Assembly: GCA_021780225.1 (NCBI GenBank)
Contig: JAJXZF010000033.1
Coordinates: 1-64,000, forward strand
Direction of reading: 5' to 3'
Origin: Deltaproteobacteria bacterium
Lineage (GTDB): Bacteria; Desulfobacterota; Binatia; Binatales; Binataceae
DNA length: 64,000 nucleotides
Part shown: in pieces, positions 34,315-43,550 of the stretch
How positions within the stretch are numbered: the first letter of the stretch is position 1
Layout of the letters: every line of letters starts with the position of its first letter
The notes under the pieces: model-generated
What the model was told of the DNA's origin: nothing
Databases searched by the model: none
What the model saw: only the letters and a program-made list of their open reading frames with translations
Made by a program: the position numbers and the translations under genes

Positions 34315-34389
34315 AGGCACGTAGCTCAGCGGGAGAGCACTTCCCTGACACGGAAGGGGTCGGCGGTTCAATCCCGCCCGTGCCTACCA
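34315..34389 (+). tRNA. tRNA-Val (anticodon GAC)
   Basis: A 75-nt cloverleaf with CCA encoded. The acceptor stem AGGCACG pairs with CGTGCCT; the D arm is GCTCAGCGGGAGAGC. The anticodon stem CTTCC/GGAAG holds the loop CTGACAC, anticodon GAC (Val). The T arm is GGCGG TTCAATC CCGCC. All stems are perfect, so the gene is functional. It precedes thrS. Confidence 0.96.
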
Positions 34390-34479
34390 GTTTGTTCGCC
34401 GGTTATGCTCTCAGCCGTTCGATTATCGCGCGCGGCGGCTTTCCCAGTCCGCGCCGGATACGCTTTGATGTCCGCTTAA

Positions 34480-36417
34480 ATGAGCGCCGAAATCACCGTC
34501 ACCGTTAACGGCCACGCCCGGACCGTTCCGGCGGGCGCACGGGTGCGCGAAGCGCTCGACGGCGCCGCCGGCCGCGACCTAATCGCCGCGCGCGTCAACG
34601 GCAGGCTTATAGACCTCAACCGCGCGCTCGACGCCGACGCGGAAATCGAGCCGATCGCGGCGGACAGTCAGGCAGGACTCGACATCATCCGCCACTCCAC
34701 GGCGCATCTGATGGCGCAGGCGGTGCAAAGTCTGTTCCCCGGCACGCAGGTGACGATCGGGCCGACGATCGAGGACGGCTTCTTTTACGATTTCGCGCCG
34801 CCCCGCCCTTTTACAGTCGATGATCTGCCGAAGATCGAGCAGAAGATGCGCGAGCTGGCGAAGGCCGATCTCAAAGTCGAGCGAATCGAGGTTCCGCGCG
34901 CAGAAGCCGCCGAAACCTTCGGCCGGATGGGCGAAAAATACAAGGTCGAGATTATCGACGGCATCCCGGAGGAGCGCGTTTCGATTTACCGGCAGGGCGA
35001 CTGGATGGACCTCTGCCGCGGACCGCACGTGCCGTCCACGCGCTATATCCGCGCCTTCAAGCTCACCGGCGTCGCCGGAGCGTATTGGCGCGGCGACGAG
35101 CGCAACGCGATGCTCTCGCGCATCTACGGCACGGCCTTCGCCACCAAAGAAGCGCTGGAGGAGCATCTCAAGCTGCTGGAGCTGGCCCGCTCACGCGACC
35201 ATCGCAAACTCGGCCGCGAACTGGGTCTCTTCCTGTTCGATCCGATTTCGCCGGGTTCGCCGTTCTTCCTGCCCAAGGGCGCGATCATCTACAACGAGCT
35301 GGTCGATTATATGCGGCGGCTTTACCGTCGTTACGGCTTCGACGAAGTGATAACGCCGCAGATTTTCCGCAACGAGCTGTGGCATGCCTCGGGCCATTGG
35401 GACAATTTCCGCGAGAATATGTTCCTGACGGCAGACCAGGAGGGCGACGGCCGTATCGATTCGAGCCCGGACGGCTGGCGGCAGGGCTACGCCGTCAAGC
35501 CGATGAATTGTCCGGGCCATACCTTCGTTTACGCCGCCGAAAAACGCTCGTATCGCGATTTGCCGCTGAGAATCGCGGATTTCGGCCGCTTGCATCGCGC
35601 GGAACGTTCCGGCGCGCTGCACGGCCTGACGCGCGTGCGCACGATGGCGCAGGACGACGCGCACGTCTTCTGCGCGCCCGAGCAGGTGGCGGAAGAGATC
35701 GATTTGAATCTCAGGATGGTGCGCGACGTTTACAGTGCGCTCGGCTTCGAGAGGCTCGAATCGAAGCTCGCGACCATGCCGGAGAAGCATCTTGGGACCG
35801 TCGAGCTGTGGCGCGAGACCGAAGCGGCGCTGGGCCGCGCGCTCGATCGCAACGGTCTGCCGTGGGAGGAAAATCCCGGCGAAGGGGCCTTCTACGGCCC
35901 CAAGATCGAGATTTACGTGCCCGACGCGCTCAAGCGCAAATGGCAGCTCGCGACGATTCAGCTCGACTACAACATGCCCGAGCGGTTTGATCTGACGTAC
36001 ACGACCAGCGCCGGCGCGGAGGCGCGGCCGGTGATGATCCATCGGGCTATCCTCGGCTCGCTCGAGCGGTTTATCGGCGTGCTGATCGAGCATACCGGCG
36101 GCGTGATGCCGTTCTGGCTCGCGCCCGAACAGGCGCGCGTGCTTTCGCTGAGCGAAAAGGTCGAAGCATACGCCGCGGAAATCGCCGCGACGTTTAAGCG
36201 CCAGGGCTTTCGCGCCCACGCCGATTTGCGCAACGAAAAGCTGGGCTTCAAGGTGCGCGAGGCGGAGTTGGCCAAGGTTCCGTACATGATCGTCGTGGGC
36301 GAGCGCGAAGCCGCGTCGCGCGAGGTTTCGCTGCGCCGCCTGCGCGGTCCGCGCAACGAAACCATGGCGCTCGAACAACTGATAAATCTGCTCAGGGACG
36401 AGCACGTCCCGTCATAA
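34480..36417 (+). CDS. thrS: Threonyl-tRNA synthetase
   Basis: A 645-residue class II aminoacyl-tRNA synthetase. The TGS domain opens it (VTVNGHARTVPAGARVREAL). The editing domain follows (HSTAHLMAQAVQSLFPGTQV, with zinc-type histidines; DWMDLCRGPHVPSTRYI). The catalytic core has MNCPGHTFVYA (zinc-binding Cys), LHRAERSGALHGLTRVR (motif 2) and IHRAILGSLERFIGVLIEH (motif 3). The anticodon-binding domain closes it. Length and domain order are normal. The start ATGA overlaps a TAA (TAAATGAGC). It begins the run of translation genes. Confidence 0.97.
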   Translation: MSAEITVTVNGHARTVPAGARVREALDGAAGRDLIAARVNGRLIDLNRALDADAEIEPIAADSQAGLDIIRHSTAHLMAQAVQSLFPGTQVTIGPTIEDGFFYDFAPPRPFTVDDLPKIEQKMRELAKADLKVERIEVPRAEAAETFGRMGEKYKVEIIDGIPEERVSIYRQGDWMDLCRGPHVPSTRYIRAFKLTGVAGAYWRGDERNAMLSRIYGTAFATKEALEEHLKLLELARSRDHRKLGRELGLFLFDPISPGSPFFLPKGAIIYNELVDYMRRLYRRYGFDEVITPQIFRNELWHASGHWDNFRENMFLTADQEGDGRIDSSPDGWRQGYAVKPMNCPGHTFVYAAEKRSYRDLPLRIADFGRLHRAERSGALHGLTRVRTMAQDDAHVFCAPEQVAEEIDLNLRMVRDVYSALGFERLESKLATMPEKHLGTVELWRETEAALGRALDRNGLPWEENPGEGAFYGPKIEIYVPDALKRKWQLATIQLDYNMPERFDLTYTTSAGAEARPVMIHRAILGSLERFIGVLIEHTGGVMPFWLAPEQARVLSLSEKVEAYAAEIAATFKRQGFRAHADLRNEKLGFKVREAELAKVPYMIVVGEREAASREVSLRRLRGPRNETMALEQLINLLRDEHVPS

Positions 36418-36527
36418 GAAAATTTGGCTTTAATCCTAAATCATTTTGGAGTTAGTCTAGGTGCCGCATCGCCGGACGCGTCGCGCGCCGGCGGCGTCAG
36501 GACGCGCCCGAGGGCGCTGAATTCAAA

Positions 36528-36552
36528 CTCGGCCCATCAGCCGAGGGAGGTG
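36528..36552 (+). promoter_or_regulatory. infC leader hairpin and Shine-Dalgarno
   Basis: CTCGGC (36528-36533) pairs with GCCGAG (36540-36545), a 6-bp stem whose 3' edge touches the Shine-Dalgarno GGGAGG (36545-36550). The SD lies 6 nt before the ATC start codon at 36557. The stem could limit access to the SD and so tune IF3 synthesis. Confidence 0.6.
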
Positions 36553-36556
36553 GCTT

Positions 36557-37093
36557 ATCCGTAGAGATTTCCGTACCCCACCGTCGCGGGAACCAGCGAT
36601 TCGCTATAACAATCTGATTCGCGCTCCCGAAGTTCGCGTGATTGACGCCGACGGCTCGCAAGTCGGCGTGATGAATATCCGCGAGGCGTTGCGCGTGGCC
36701 GAAAGCCGCGGTCTGGATCTGGTCGAAGTGGCTTCGACCGCGAATCCGCCAGTCTGCCGCATCACCGACTTCGACAAGTACCGCTATGCGCAGAAGAAAA
36801 AGGTGCATGACTCCAAGCGTCATTCCACCGCCAGCGCGGTCAAGGAAGTCAAGATGGGCGCGCTGACCGACAAGCACGACGTCGATTTCAAAGTCGCCCA
36901 TATCAGGCGCTTTGTTGGCGAGGGCCAGCGTGTTAAGCTCTCGATTTCGTTTCGCGGCCGGCAGATAACCCATCCGGAACTTGGCCGCGCCCTGCTCGAC
37001 CGTATTGTCGAACAGGTGCGCGACATCGCGCAGCCCGAAGGACCGGGCCGGATGGAGGGTCGGAATATGTCGATTCTGCTCACGCCGCGTTAG
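36557..37093 (+). CDS. infC: Translation initiation factor IF-3 (ATC start codon)
   Basis: The 178-residue factor binds the 30S subunit and checks start-codon fidelity. The N-terminal domain reads RRDFRTPPSREPAIRYNNLI, then RAPEVRVIDADGSQVGVMNI; the C-terminal domain has MGALTDKHDVDFKVAHIRRF and VKLSISFRGRQITHPELG. ATG or GTG starts further in would lose the conserved N-terminus. The upstream frame shows ATC at 36557, six bases after GGGAGG, and IRRDFR is just where IF-3 begins. IF-3 genes often use rare AUU/AUC starts because IF-3 discriminates against them, giving self-repression. Followed by rpmI and rplT, the standard order. Confidence 0.92.
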   Translation: MRRDFRTPPSREPAIRYNNLIRAPEVRVIDADGSQVGVMNIREALRVAESRGLDLVEVASTANPPVCRITDFDKYRYAQKKKVHDSKRHSTASAVKEVKMGALTDKHDVDFKVAHIRRFVGEGQRVKLSISFRGRQITHPELGRALLDRIVEQVRDIAQPEGPGRMEGRNMSILLTPR

Positions 37094-37119
37094 AAATTTC
37101 AGCGGAACGCGTAATAGTT

Positions 37120-37317
37120 ATGCCGAAGATCAAAAGTTCGCGCAGCGCCGCCAAGCGCTTTTCGTTCAGCAAGACCGGACAGGCGAAGCACAAGCGCACC
37201 AACTTGCGCCATCTGCTGTCCAGCAAGAGCCGCGCGCGCAAGCGCCGCCTGCGCCGCGCCGGGACGCTCAACGCGGCCGACAACGCGATGGTGCATCGCC
37301 TGCTGCCCTATCTTTAG
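37120..37317 (+). CDS. rpmI: 50S ribosomal protein L35
   Basis: A 65-residue basic protein of the large subunit. MPKIKSSRSAAKRFSFSKTG and KHKRTNLRHLLSSKSRARKR match bL35 throughout. It lies between infC and rplT, 26 bp after infC, in the conserved infC-rpmI-rplT operon. Confidence 0.96.
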   Translation: MPKIKSSRSAAKRFSFSKTGQAKHKRTNLRHLLSSKSRARKRRLRRAGTLNAADNAMVHRLLPYL

Positions 37318-37379
37318 GATTGAGGAACGCGCCCGAACGGCCGCGTCCAGCGACTATTTGAAGGAAGGATTGTTCTCCG

Positions 37380-37748
37380 ATGCCACGCGCAAAGGGCGGT
37401 CCCAAGACCCGCCGCCGCCATAAGCGGCAACTCAAGCTCGCCTCCGGTTTCGTCGGCGGGCGCAAGCTCTACCGGCAGGCGCGCAGCACCCTCGAAAAGG
37501 GGCTGACCTACGCCTATCGCGATCGCAAACAGAAGAAGCGCGAATTCCGCGCGCTCTGGATCACGCGAATCAACGCGCTCGTGCGCGAACACGGGCTGAG
37601 CTACAGCCGCTTTATGGACGGCCTCAAAAAGGCCGGCATCGAGCTCGACCGCAAGCAGCTCGCGGCGCTCGCGATCGAACGCGAAGCGCTGTTCGCGGAA
37701 CTGGCGAACGCGGCCAAGCAGGCGCTGGGCGCGGCGCAAGCCGCGTAG
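37380..37748 (+). CDS. rplT: 50S ribosomal protein L20
   Basis: A 122-residue basic protein needed for early 50S assembly. [40 protein letters not shown] and [20 protein letters not shown]-like segments match bL20. In other bacteria L20 represses its own operon by binding the leader; a hairpin before infC could have such a role here, though no match to the E. coli site was checked. Confidence 0.96.
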   Translation: MPRAKGGPKTRRRHKRQLKLASGFVGGRKLYRQARSTLEKGLTYAYRDRKQKKREFRALWITRINALVREHGLSYSRFMDGLKKAGIELDRKQLAALAIEREALFAELANAAKQALGAAQAA

Positions 37749-37782
37749 GCGCGCCGCGCGTCCGGCGGGCGGGCGCCATAAG

Positions 37783-37808
37783 GGACCATGCGGATTTCCG
37801 CATGGTCC
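37783..37808 (+). terminator. Hairpin between rplT and pheS
   Basis: Perfect 11-bp arms, GGACCATGCGG (37783-37793) and CCGCATGGTCC (37798-37808), around a 4-nt loop ATTT. The T-run after it is weak (TTGCGTTTG), so it may be a weak terminator, attenuator or mRNA processing site. No leader peptide with Phe codons is visible. Confidence 0.7.
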
Positions 37809-37856
37809 TTGCGTTTGACGGTCCTAAGCCGCGGTGAACCGTTCCGGAATAGCCTG

Positions 37857-38906
37857 ATGAGAGAACAACTCGAAGAGATTCGCGAGCGCGCGCTCGCCGA
37901 ACTCGGCGACGACGCCGGCGACGCCCAAATCGAGACGGTGCGGGTGCGCGTGCTCGGCCGCTCCGGCGAGCTTACCGGGATCATGCGCCGGATGCGCGAG
38001 GCGCCGCCCGACGAGCGTCCGACGATCGGCCGGCTGGTCAACGAAATCAAAGACCAGCTTGAAGCGCGCATCGCGGCGCTGGTCGAAATCCGCAAAGGCG
38101 AGGCGATGGCGCGTTCGCTCAACGCCGCCGCGCTCGACGTGACGCTGCCGGGCGCGCGAATCGCGCGCGGCTCGCTCCATCCGGTGACGCTCAGCCGCGA
38201 GCGGATGCTCGACATCTTCGCCGCGATGGGCTTCGAAATCATCGACACCCAGGACGTCGAGGACGATTTTCACAATTTCGGCGCGCTGAATTTCCCCGCC
38301 GACCATCCGGCGCGCGAGATGCAGGACACCTTTTTTCTGCCGGGCGGGATGCTGCTCAGGACGCATACGTCGAACGGGCAGATCCGCGTGATGGAGCGGC
38401 GGCGGCCGCCGCTGGCCGTCGTCTGCCCCGGCAACTGCTACCGGCGCGACGAGCTGAGCGTGCGCGCTTCGCCGATGTTCAGCCAGATCGAAGGCTTCAT
38501 GGTCGATTACGCCGGCCACGTCACGATGGCGCATCTGAAGGGCGTGCTGACGGAATTCCTACGCGCTTTTTTCGGGTCGGACACGGGCGTGCGCTTTCGC
38601 GCCAGCTTTTTCCCATTCACCGAGCCGAGCGCCGAAGTCGATATCAGTTGCCTGCTCTGCAAAGGCGCGGGATGCCGCGTATGCAAGCAGAGCGGATGGA
38701 CCGAAATTCTCGGCTCCGGGATGATCCATCCGAACGTGCTGCGCGCGGTCGGCTACGATCCCGGGGAATACCAGGGCTTCGCCTTCGGGATGGGCGTCGA
38801 GCGGACGTCGCTGCTCAAGCTCGGCGTCGATGATTTGCGGCTCTTCTTCGAAAACGATCTGCGCTTTCTCGAACAGTTCCGTTCCGCCAGCGAGGGCGCG
38901 CTATGA
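37857..38906 (+). CDS. pheS: Phenylalanyl-tRNA synthetase alpha subunit
   Basis: A 349-residue catalytic subunit. The N-terminal coiled coil starts at MREQLEEIRERALAELGDDA. The core has SLHPVTLSRERMLDIFAAMG, NFPADHPAREMQDTFF (motif 1 area), FFPFTEPSAEVDISCLLCKG, and GMGVERTSLLKLGVDDLRLF at motif 3. An open frame starts at 37788 inside a hairpin, but the ATG at 37857 fits the family. The stop overlaps pheT by 4 bp (ATGA), so both subunits are coupled. Confidence 0.96.
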   Translation: MREQLEEIRERALAELGDDAGDAQIETVRVRVLGRSGELTGIMRRMREAPPDERPTIGRLVNEIKDQLEARIAALVEIRKGEAMARSLNAAALDVTLPGARIARGSLHPVTLSRERMLDIFAAMGFEIIDTQDVEDDFHNFGALNFPADHPAREMQDTFFLPGGMLLRTHTSNGQIRVMERRRPPLAVVCPGNCYRRDELSVRASPMFSQIEGFMVDYAGHVTMAHLKGVLTEFLRAFFGSDTGVRFRASFFPFTEPSAEVDISCLLCKGAGCRVCKQSGWTEILGSGMIHPNVLRAVGYDPGEYQGFAFGMGVERTSLLKLGVDDLRLFFENDLRFLEQFRSASEGAL

Positions 38907-41344
38907 AACTGCCGCTGAGCTGGCTCGATGACTTCGTCGCGCTTGAAGCCGATCTCGAAGATTTGGCGCGGCGCCTCACGCTGGCCGGACTCGAAGTCGA
39001 AAACGTCGAGCGAATCGCGCCGCTGTTCGACGGCGTGTTCGTGGCCAAAGTGCTCGGCGTCGAACGCCATCCCAACGCCGATCGCCTGAGCCTGTGCGAA
39101 GTGGACGCCGGTCCCGCCGGTCATTTCCGCGTGGTCTGCGGCGCGCCCAACGTCCGCGCCGGCATGATCGCGGCGCTGGCCCAGGTCGGCGCGCGGCTGG
39201 CGGCCGGCGCGCACAGCCAGGGCACGGGCCGGCTGGAAGACGCGGAACCGCTCAAAGCCGCAGTGATTCGCGGCGTCGAATCGCACGGCATGCTCTGCTC
39301 GGAGCTCGAACTCGGCCTATCGAAAGAGCATACCGGCATCCTGGAACTGCCCGCCGACGCTCCGGCCGGCGCGGATCTGGCCAGCTATCTCGCGATGGGC
39401 GACACGGTGCTCGATATCGCGATTACGCCGAACCGCGGCGATTGCCTTTCGATTCTCGGCCTCGCGCGGGAAGTCGCGGCGCTTTTCGATCTGCGGATGA
39501 AGCCGCCGCGGATCCGTCCGCCCCACCCGCCCAAAGAAACGGCGCTGCCGCTGAGCGTCCGGATCGAGGCGGCCGACCTGTGTCCGCGCTATGCCGGACT
39601 CGCGATGGATCGAATCAAGCTCGGCGCCTCCCCGGTCAGGATTCGCCGCCGCTTGGAACTGTGCGGGATGCGCGCGGTGAGCAATGTGGTCGACGTCACC
39701 AACTACGTGATGCTCGAACTGGGACAGCCGCTGCACGCCTTCGACGCCGGCCGGATCAAGGACGGCGCGATAATCGTGCGGCGCGCCGGAAGCGACGGGA
39801 GAATCGAAACCTTGGACGGCGCGACGCGGATGCTCGATCCGTCCGACCTGGTAATCGCCGATCCGTCCGGGCCGCTGGCGGTCGCCGGCGTGATGGGCGG
39901 GCGCAACTCCGAAGTCGCCGACGGCGCCACGCGGATCGTTCTGGAGAGCGCCTATTTTGAGCCGATGACCGTCGCGCGGACCGCGCGGCGCCTTGGTCTG
40001 CGCAGCGAGGCGAGCTACCGCTTCGAGCGCGGAATCGATCGCTCCGGACAGGTCCGCGCGCTCGCTCGCGCGGCCGAGCTGATTCGTGAAACCGCCGGCG
40101 GGCGGGTCGCGGGACCGATTATCGATGTCGAGCCAACTCCGGCCGCGGCGCGTGAAATCGCGCTCGAGTTGCCGGCGCTGACGGCGCTCCTCGGCGTCGC
40201 AACGCCGCCGGCCGAAGTTCGCCGCCGGCTCATCGCGATCGGCGCGACCGTGCGCACGACCGGACGCAATCGGCTGCAAGTGACGGCGCCGCCGTTCCGT
40301 CCCGACTTGAACGAAACCGCCGACTTGGCCGAGGAAGTCGCGCGGCTGGCCGGACTGGCCGAAATTCCGGCGACCGTTCCGGTGCGGTTCGCGACCGTGA
40401 ATCCGCCAAGCCCCGAACGCGCCTTCGCGCACCGGCTGCGCAACGTGATGGTCGGGAGCGGCCTGCTCGAAGCGAAAACGATCGGTTTTATCGCGCCGGC
40501 CGACAATGAACGTTATCCCGGCTTCGAAATCGGCGACGCGATCCGGGTCGCGAATCCGCTGTCGGCCGAGCTGTCCGAGATGCGCCGCAGCCTGCTGCCG
40601 GGATTGTTGGCGGCGCTGCGCTTTAACCTGAATCGCGAAGCGGCGGCGTTTCACGCTTTCGAGCTGGGGCGCGTATTCGGGATGCGCAACGGCATGGTCG
40701 GCGAGAGCGAACGGCTCGCCGGCGTCAGCCTCGGCGATTACGCCTTGGGCGCAATCGGCCAGCCTGCGATCAAGGCCAACTTCTGGACCGCCAAAGGCAT
40801 CGTCGAGGCGTGTCTGCGCGCGCTTGGACTAGAAGGACGGGTCGCTTACGAACCGGCTGGCGATTCAACCCCTTATCTTCATCCGGGACGTGCTGCGGTC
40901 GTCAAGCTTGATGGTTCCGTGATTGGCTTGGTCGGCGAGCTGCATCCCGAGGAAGCGCATCGGCTCGAATTAAGCGATCCTTGTGAACTATTTGAACTTG
41001 ACTCTCGAAAACTCCTCGCATATGAGTCTGAAACACGCCATTCGTTGGTCACACCGCCCAAATTCCCGGCTGTAAGGCGCGATTTGGCGTTAGTACTGGA
41101 TCGTGACTTTCCAGCTGCCAGGGTGCTTGGGACGATCGGGGATTTGAACGCGCCGATGCTTGAAAATGTTGAAATATTCGACGTTTATGAAGGCGCTCCG
41201 GTGCCGCCGGGGAAAAAGAGCATCGCGCTTGCCTGTCGCTACCGCGGCACGGACCGAACCTTGACGGACGAGGAAGTTAATCGGACTCACGCCGCATTGG
41301 TGGAGGAAGCCCGGCGCCTTCTGGGCGCCGAGTTGCGGCAATAA
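38903..41344 (+). CDS. pheT: Phenylalanyl-tRNA synthetase beta subunit
   Basis: An 813-residue subunit. The tRNA-binding domain (EMAP/OB) lies near residues 40-150 (VLGVERHPNADRLSLCEVDA, RVVCGAPNVRAGM). B3/B4 and B5 domains follow (ITPNRGDCLSILGLAREVAA; RRRLELCGMRAVSNVVDVTN; RFERGIDRSGQVRALARAAE). The synthetase-like core and the C-terminal ferredoxin-like anticodon-binding domain close it (KFPAVRRDLALVLDRDFPAA; CRYRGTDRTLTDEEV). The order, length and motifs are normal. It forms the (alpha-beta)2 enzyme with pheS. Confidence 0.96.
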   Translation: MKLPLSWLDDFVALEADLEDLARRLTLAGLEVENVERIAPLFDGVFVAKVLGVERHPNADRLSLCEVDAGPAGHFRVVCGAPNVRAGMIAALAQVGARLAAGAHSQGTGRLEDAEPLKAAVIRGVESHGMLCSELELGLSKEHTGILELPADAPAGADLASYLAMGDTVLDIAITPNRGDCLSILGLAREVAALFDLRMKPPRIRPPHPPKETALPLSVRIEAADLCPRYAGLAMDRIKLGASPVRIRRRLELCGMRAVSNVVDVTNYVMLELGQPLHAFDAGRIKDGAIIVRRAGSDGRIETLDGATRMLDPSDLVIADPSGPLAVAGVMGGRNSEVADGATRIVLESAYFEPMTVARTARRLGLRSEASYRFERGIDRSGQVRALARAAELIRETAGGRVAGPIIDVEPTPAAAREIALELPALTALLGVATPPAEVRRRLIAIGATVRTTGRNRLQVTAPPFRPDLNETADLAEEVARLAGLAEIPATVPVRFATVNPPSPERAFAHRLRNVMVGSGLLEAKTIGFIAPADNERYPGFEIGDAIRVANPLSAELSEMRRSLLPGLLAALRFNLNREAAAFHAFELGRVFGMRNGMVGESERLAGVSLGDYALGAIGQPAIKANFWTAKGIVEACLRALGLEGRVAYEPAGDSTPYLHPGRAAVVKLDGSVIGLVGELHPEEAHRLELSDPCELFELDSRKLLAYESETRHSLVTPPKFPAVRRDLALVLDRDFPAARVLGTIGDLNAPMLENVEIFDVYEGAPVPPGKKSIALACRYRGTDRTLTDEEVNRTHAALVEEARRLLGAELRQ

Positions 41345-41364
41345 CGCGCTCGCAAGAGCGGCTC

Positions 41365-41670
41365 TTGGGGGAACCTACGCCGCACGGATTGACTAAAGCG
41401 GAGCTCGTGGAGTTGGTTCACGAGCGGGTCGGTTGTCCAAAAAAAGCGGCCGTCGATGCGGTTGAGACGGTTTTTGCTATAATCAAGGACAGCTTGCGCC
41501 GGAATGAAAAAGTCAAGATTTCGGGATTCGGCAGTTTCGCGGTGAACCACAAGCGGGCGCGCCGCGGGCGAAATCCGCAAACCGGCGCCGAGATTGTGAT
41601 CGATTCCCGCGTCGTCCTGTCCTTCAAGCCGAGCCAAACGCTCAAGGATCGGGTCGACGGCGGCAAGTAA
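41365..41670 (+). CDS. ihfA: Integration host factor alpha / HU-type DNA-bending protein
   Basis: A 101-residue histone-like protein. LTKAELVELVHERVGCPKKA, then VETVFAIIKDSLRRNEKVKI, SGFGSFAVNHKRARRGRNPQ with TGAEI and VLSFKPSQTLKDRV are DNA-bending family motifs. Placement right after pheT and before a MerR gene is the usual ihfA context. The best start is TTG 41365; the family N-terminus begins around LTKAELVE. Confidence 0.9.
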   Translation: MGEPTPHGLTKAELVELVHERVGCPKKAAVDAVETVFAIIKDSLRRNEKVKISGFGSFAVNHKRARRGRNPQTGAEIVIDSRVVLSFKPSQTLKDRVDGGK

Positions 41671-41678
41671 ACGCCGCG

Positions 41679-42143
41679 ATGACGCGCCAACGAGCAAAAA
41701 CGGCCACGGCGCGGCCCAAAACCCGGGCCGTCCCGAAAACGCCGGTCGAGACCGCCGACGGTCTGGTGAAGATCGGCGAAGCGGCGCGGCTGGTCGGGGT
41801 CGAACCATACGTGCTGCGCTTCTGGGAGACGCAATTCCCGTTTTTGCGCCCTCGCCACGCCCGTTCGCGCCATCGCCATTACGATAAAGAAACGCTGGAA
41901 GCGCTGAACGTCGTCAAGCGCCTGCTGCACGGCGAAGGCTTTACGATCGCCGGCGCGAAAAAATATATCCGCGAGACCGGAATCGAGAATTTGCGCTCAG
42001 GGGCGAAGCCGTCGTCCGCGCCGCCGCCGGCCGCGATACGCAACGAAAAGGCGGCGGCCAACGGAACTCCATCCGCGCTGAAACGCGAACTGACCGCGAT
42101 TCGCGACGATTTGCGGTCGTTGCACGCAATCCTCGCGCGCTGA
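41679..42143 (+). CDS. MerR family transcriptional regulator
   Basis: A 154-residue regulator. The HTH region KIGEAARLVGVEPYVLRFWE, then TQFPFLRPRHARSRHRHYDK, is a MerR-type winged helix. The next helix has LKRLLHGEGFTIAGAKKYIR-like sequence. No effector-binding domain is obvious after it; the C-terminal half is low complexity (APPPAAIRNEKAAANG) and ends in a helix. Such genes follow ihfA in many Gram-negatives. Target unknown. Confidence 0.85.
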   Translation: MTRQRAKTATARPKTRAVPKTPVETADGLVKIGEAARLVGVEPYVLRFWETQFPFLRPRHARSRHRHYDKETLEALNVVKRLLHGEGFTIAGAKKYIRETGIENLRSGAKPSSAPPPAAIRNEKAAANGTPSALKRELTAIRDDLRSLHAILAR

Positions 42144-42161
42144 ATCAATCCCTCCCGCGCT

Positions 42162-43550
42162 TCATTCGCGCGGCTCCCCGGCGACGGAGGGTTTCGGCGC
42201 CGGGTCGAAGGTTCCATTCGCGAGATCCTGAAGCGTGACCCGCTCGGTGAATGAGCGTTCCGCGGCTTCAATTCCGGCGAGCGCCGCCGCGAGCCGTTCA
42301 TCATCCGCCGGCGGCAAACCCAGCGGGGCGAGCGCCTCTGCGATCGTGATCGCGGAGGAATTGCGGGCGAGAAAGATTTCGTGCGGATTTCCGTCGCCGC
42401 CGCTGGCCGCTTCCACGAGTATGCCGCCGCGCTTGAGCCGCTCGACCAGCGGCCTCAAAGACTCCTCGCCGACGCCGAGATCGGCCGCGATCTGGTTCAA
42501 CGCGGATCGGCCTGACGCGCCCGAATCGTCCATCCGGCGCGCCGCGCGAAGCAAAATCAGGAGCGCCGCCGCGCGCGAAAATCCCGGCGCGGCTTCATCG
42601 AGCGCAACCGGCGCTTGCGGAGTCTGCGCCGCCGCCGTCAGCTCGGCGCCGAAGAGCACGATAAGCCACGCGACATAAATCCAGGTCAGCAGAATCGGCG
42701 CCGCGGCGAGCGCGCCGTAAATCGCGTGATAATTCGCCGCGCCGACCTGAAATCTGACGTAGCCCCATTGTCCGGCCTGCAGCGCGATCGCGGCCGCCAG
42801 TCCGCCGATCGCGGCGCATCCGGGACGCACGCGGGTGTTGGGAAAAAACAGATAGAGAAACGTGAAGGCGATCCAGAGCGACATGGTCGACGCCGCCCAT
42901 GCCGCGCCCGGCAGATGCGGCATCGCGTGCAACAGATGCGAGCGCATCGGCGCCGCGGCCACGACCAGCAGCGGCACGGTGAAGGTCACGCTCAGATAGT
43001 CGGAGAACTTGCGCAACCAGGTGCGGCCGCGGGCGACGTTGAAGATCGCGTTGAAGGCGTTTTCGATCGCGCCGAGGGTCAGCACGGTCGTCACCAGCAG
43101 CGTGGCCCCGCCAATCTCGCCGAGCGAGCGCGCGCTCACGTTGCTCACGAACTTCATGATCTGATCGGCGGCCTCCGGCGAATTCATCGCCAAATAGCGC
43201 TCGACCAGTTGCCGGATGCGCCCTTCGCCGCCCACTCCCGCCAGCACCGAGAACGCCAGCGCCAGCATCGGCACCAGCGCGAGGCTCGAAGTATAGGTAA
43301 GCGCGGAGGCCCACAGGACGCCGTTGTGACGGTTGAAACCGGCGACCGCGGCGCGGAGCGTGCGCCATGGTTCGCGATGCGTGAAACGCTCGACCCGTTC
43401 GATGCGCGAACGGACCGCGGCGGAGCCAATCTTCGCCGCCATCCGTTCGCGAAGTTCCGCCGTGCTCATCTCGCATTCCTCGTGCTCTCGGAATTCGCTC
43501 AATTTCCCGCCCTTGCCGATCACGGTCAAGCGCTGTTGGCGGGCGCTCAT
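42162..43550 (-). CDS. YihY/BrkB family inner membrane protein
   Basis: A 462-residue protein once mis-named RNase BN. HREPWRTLRAAVAGFNRHNG, LWASALTYTSSLALVPMLAL, GGATLLVTTVLTLGAIENAF and FPNTRVRPGCAAIGGLAAAI are family motifs with six membrane helices. The C-terminal 150 residues form a winged-helix-like domain (NQIAADLGVGEESLRPLVER, LKRGGILVEA), found in a subset. It starts at ATG 43550 overlapping the tamB stop (TGATG); an ATG at 43469 is an alternative. Confidence 0.85.
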   Translation of the reverse strand: MSARQQRLTVIGKGGKLSEFREHEECEMSTAELRERMAAKIGSAAVRSRIERVERFTHREPWRTLRAAVAGFNRHNGVLWASALTYTSSLALVPMLALAFSVLAGVGGEGRIRQLVERYLAMNSPEAADQIMKFVSNVSARSLGEIGGATLLVTTVLTLGAIENAFNAIFNVARGRTWLRKFSDYLSVTFTVPLLVVAAAPMRSHLLHAMPHLPGAAWAASTMSLWIAFTFLYLFFPNTRVRPGCAAIGGLAAAIALQAGQWGYVRFQVGAANYHAIYGALAAAPILLTWIYVAWLIVLFGAELTAAAQTPQAPVALDEAAPGFSRAAALLILLRAARRMDDSGASGRSALNQIAADLGVGEESLRPLVERLKRGGILVEAASGGDGNPHEIFLARNSSAITIAEALAPLGLPPADDERLAAALAGIEAAERSFTERVTLQDLANGTFDPAPKPSVAGEPRE

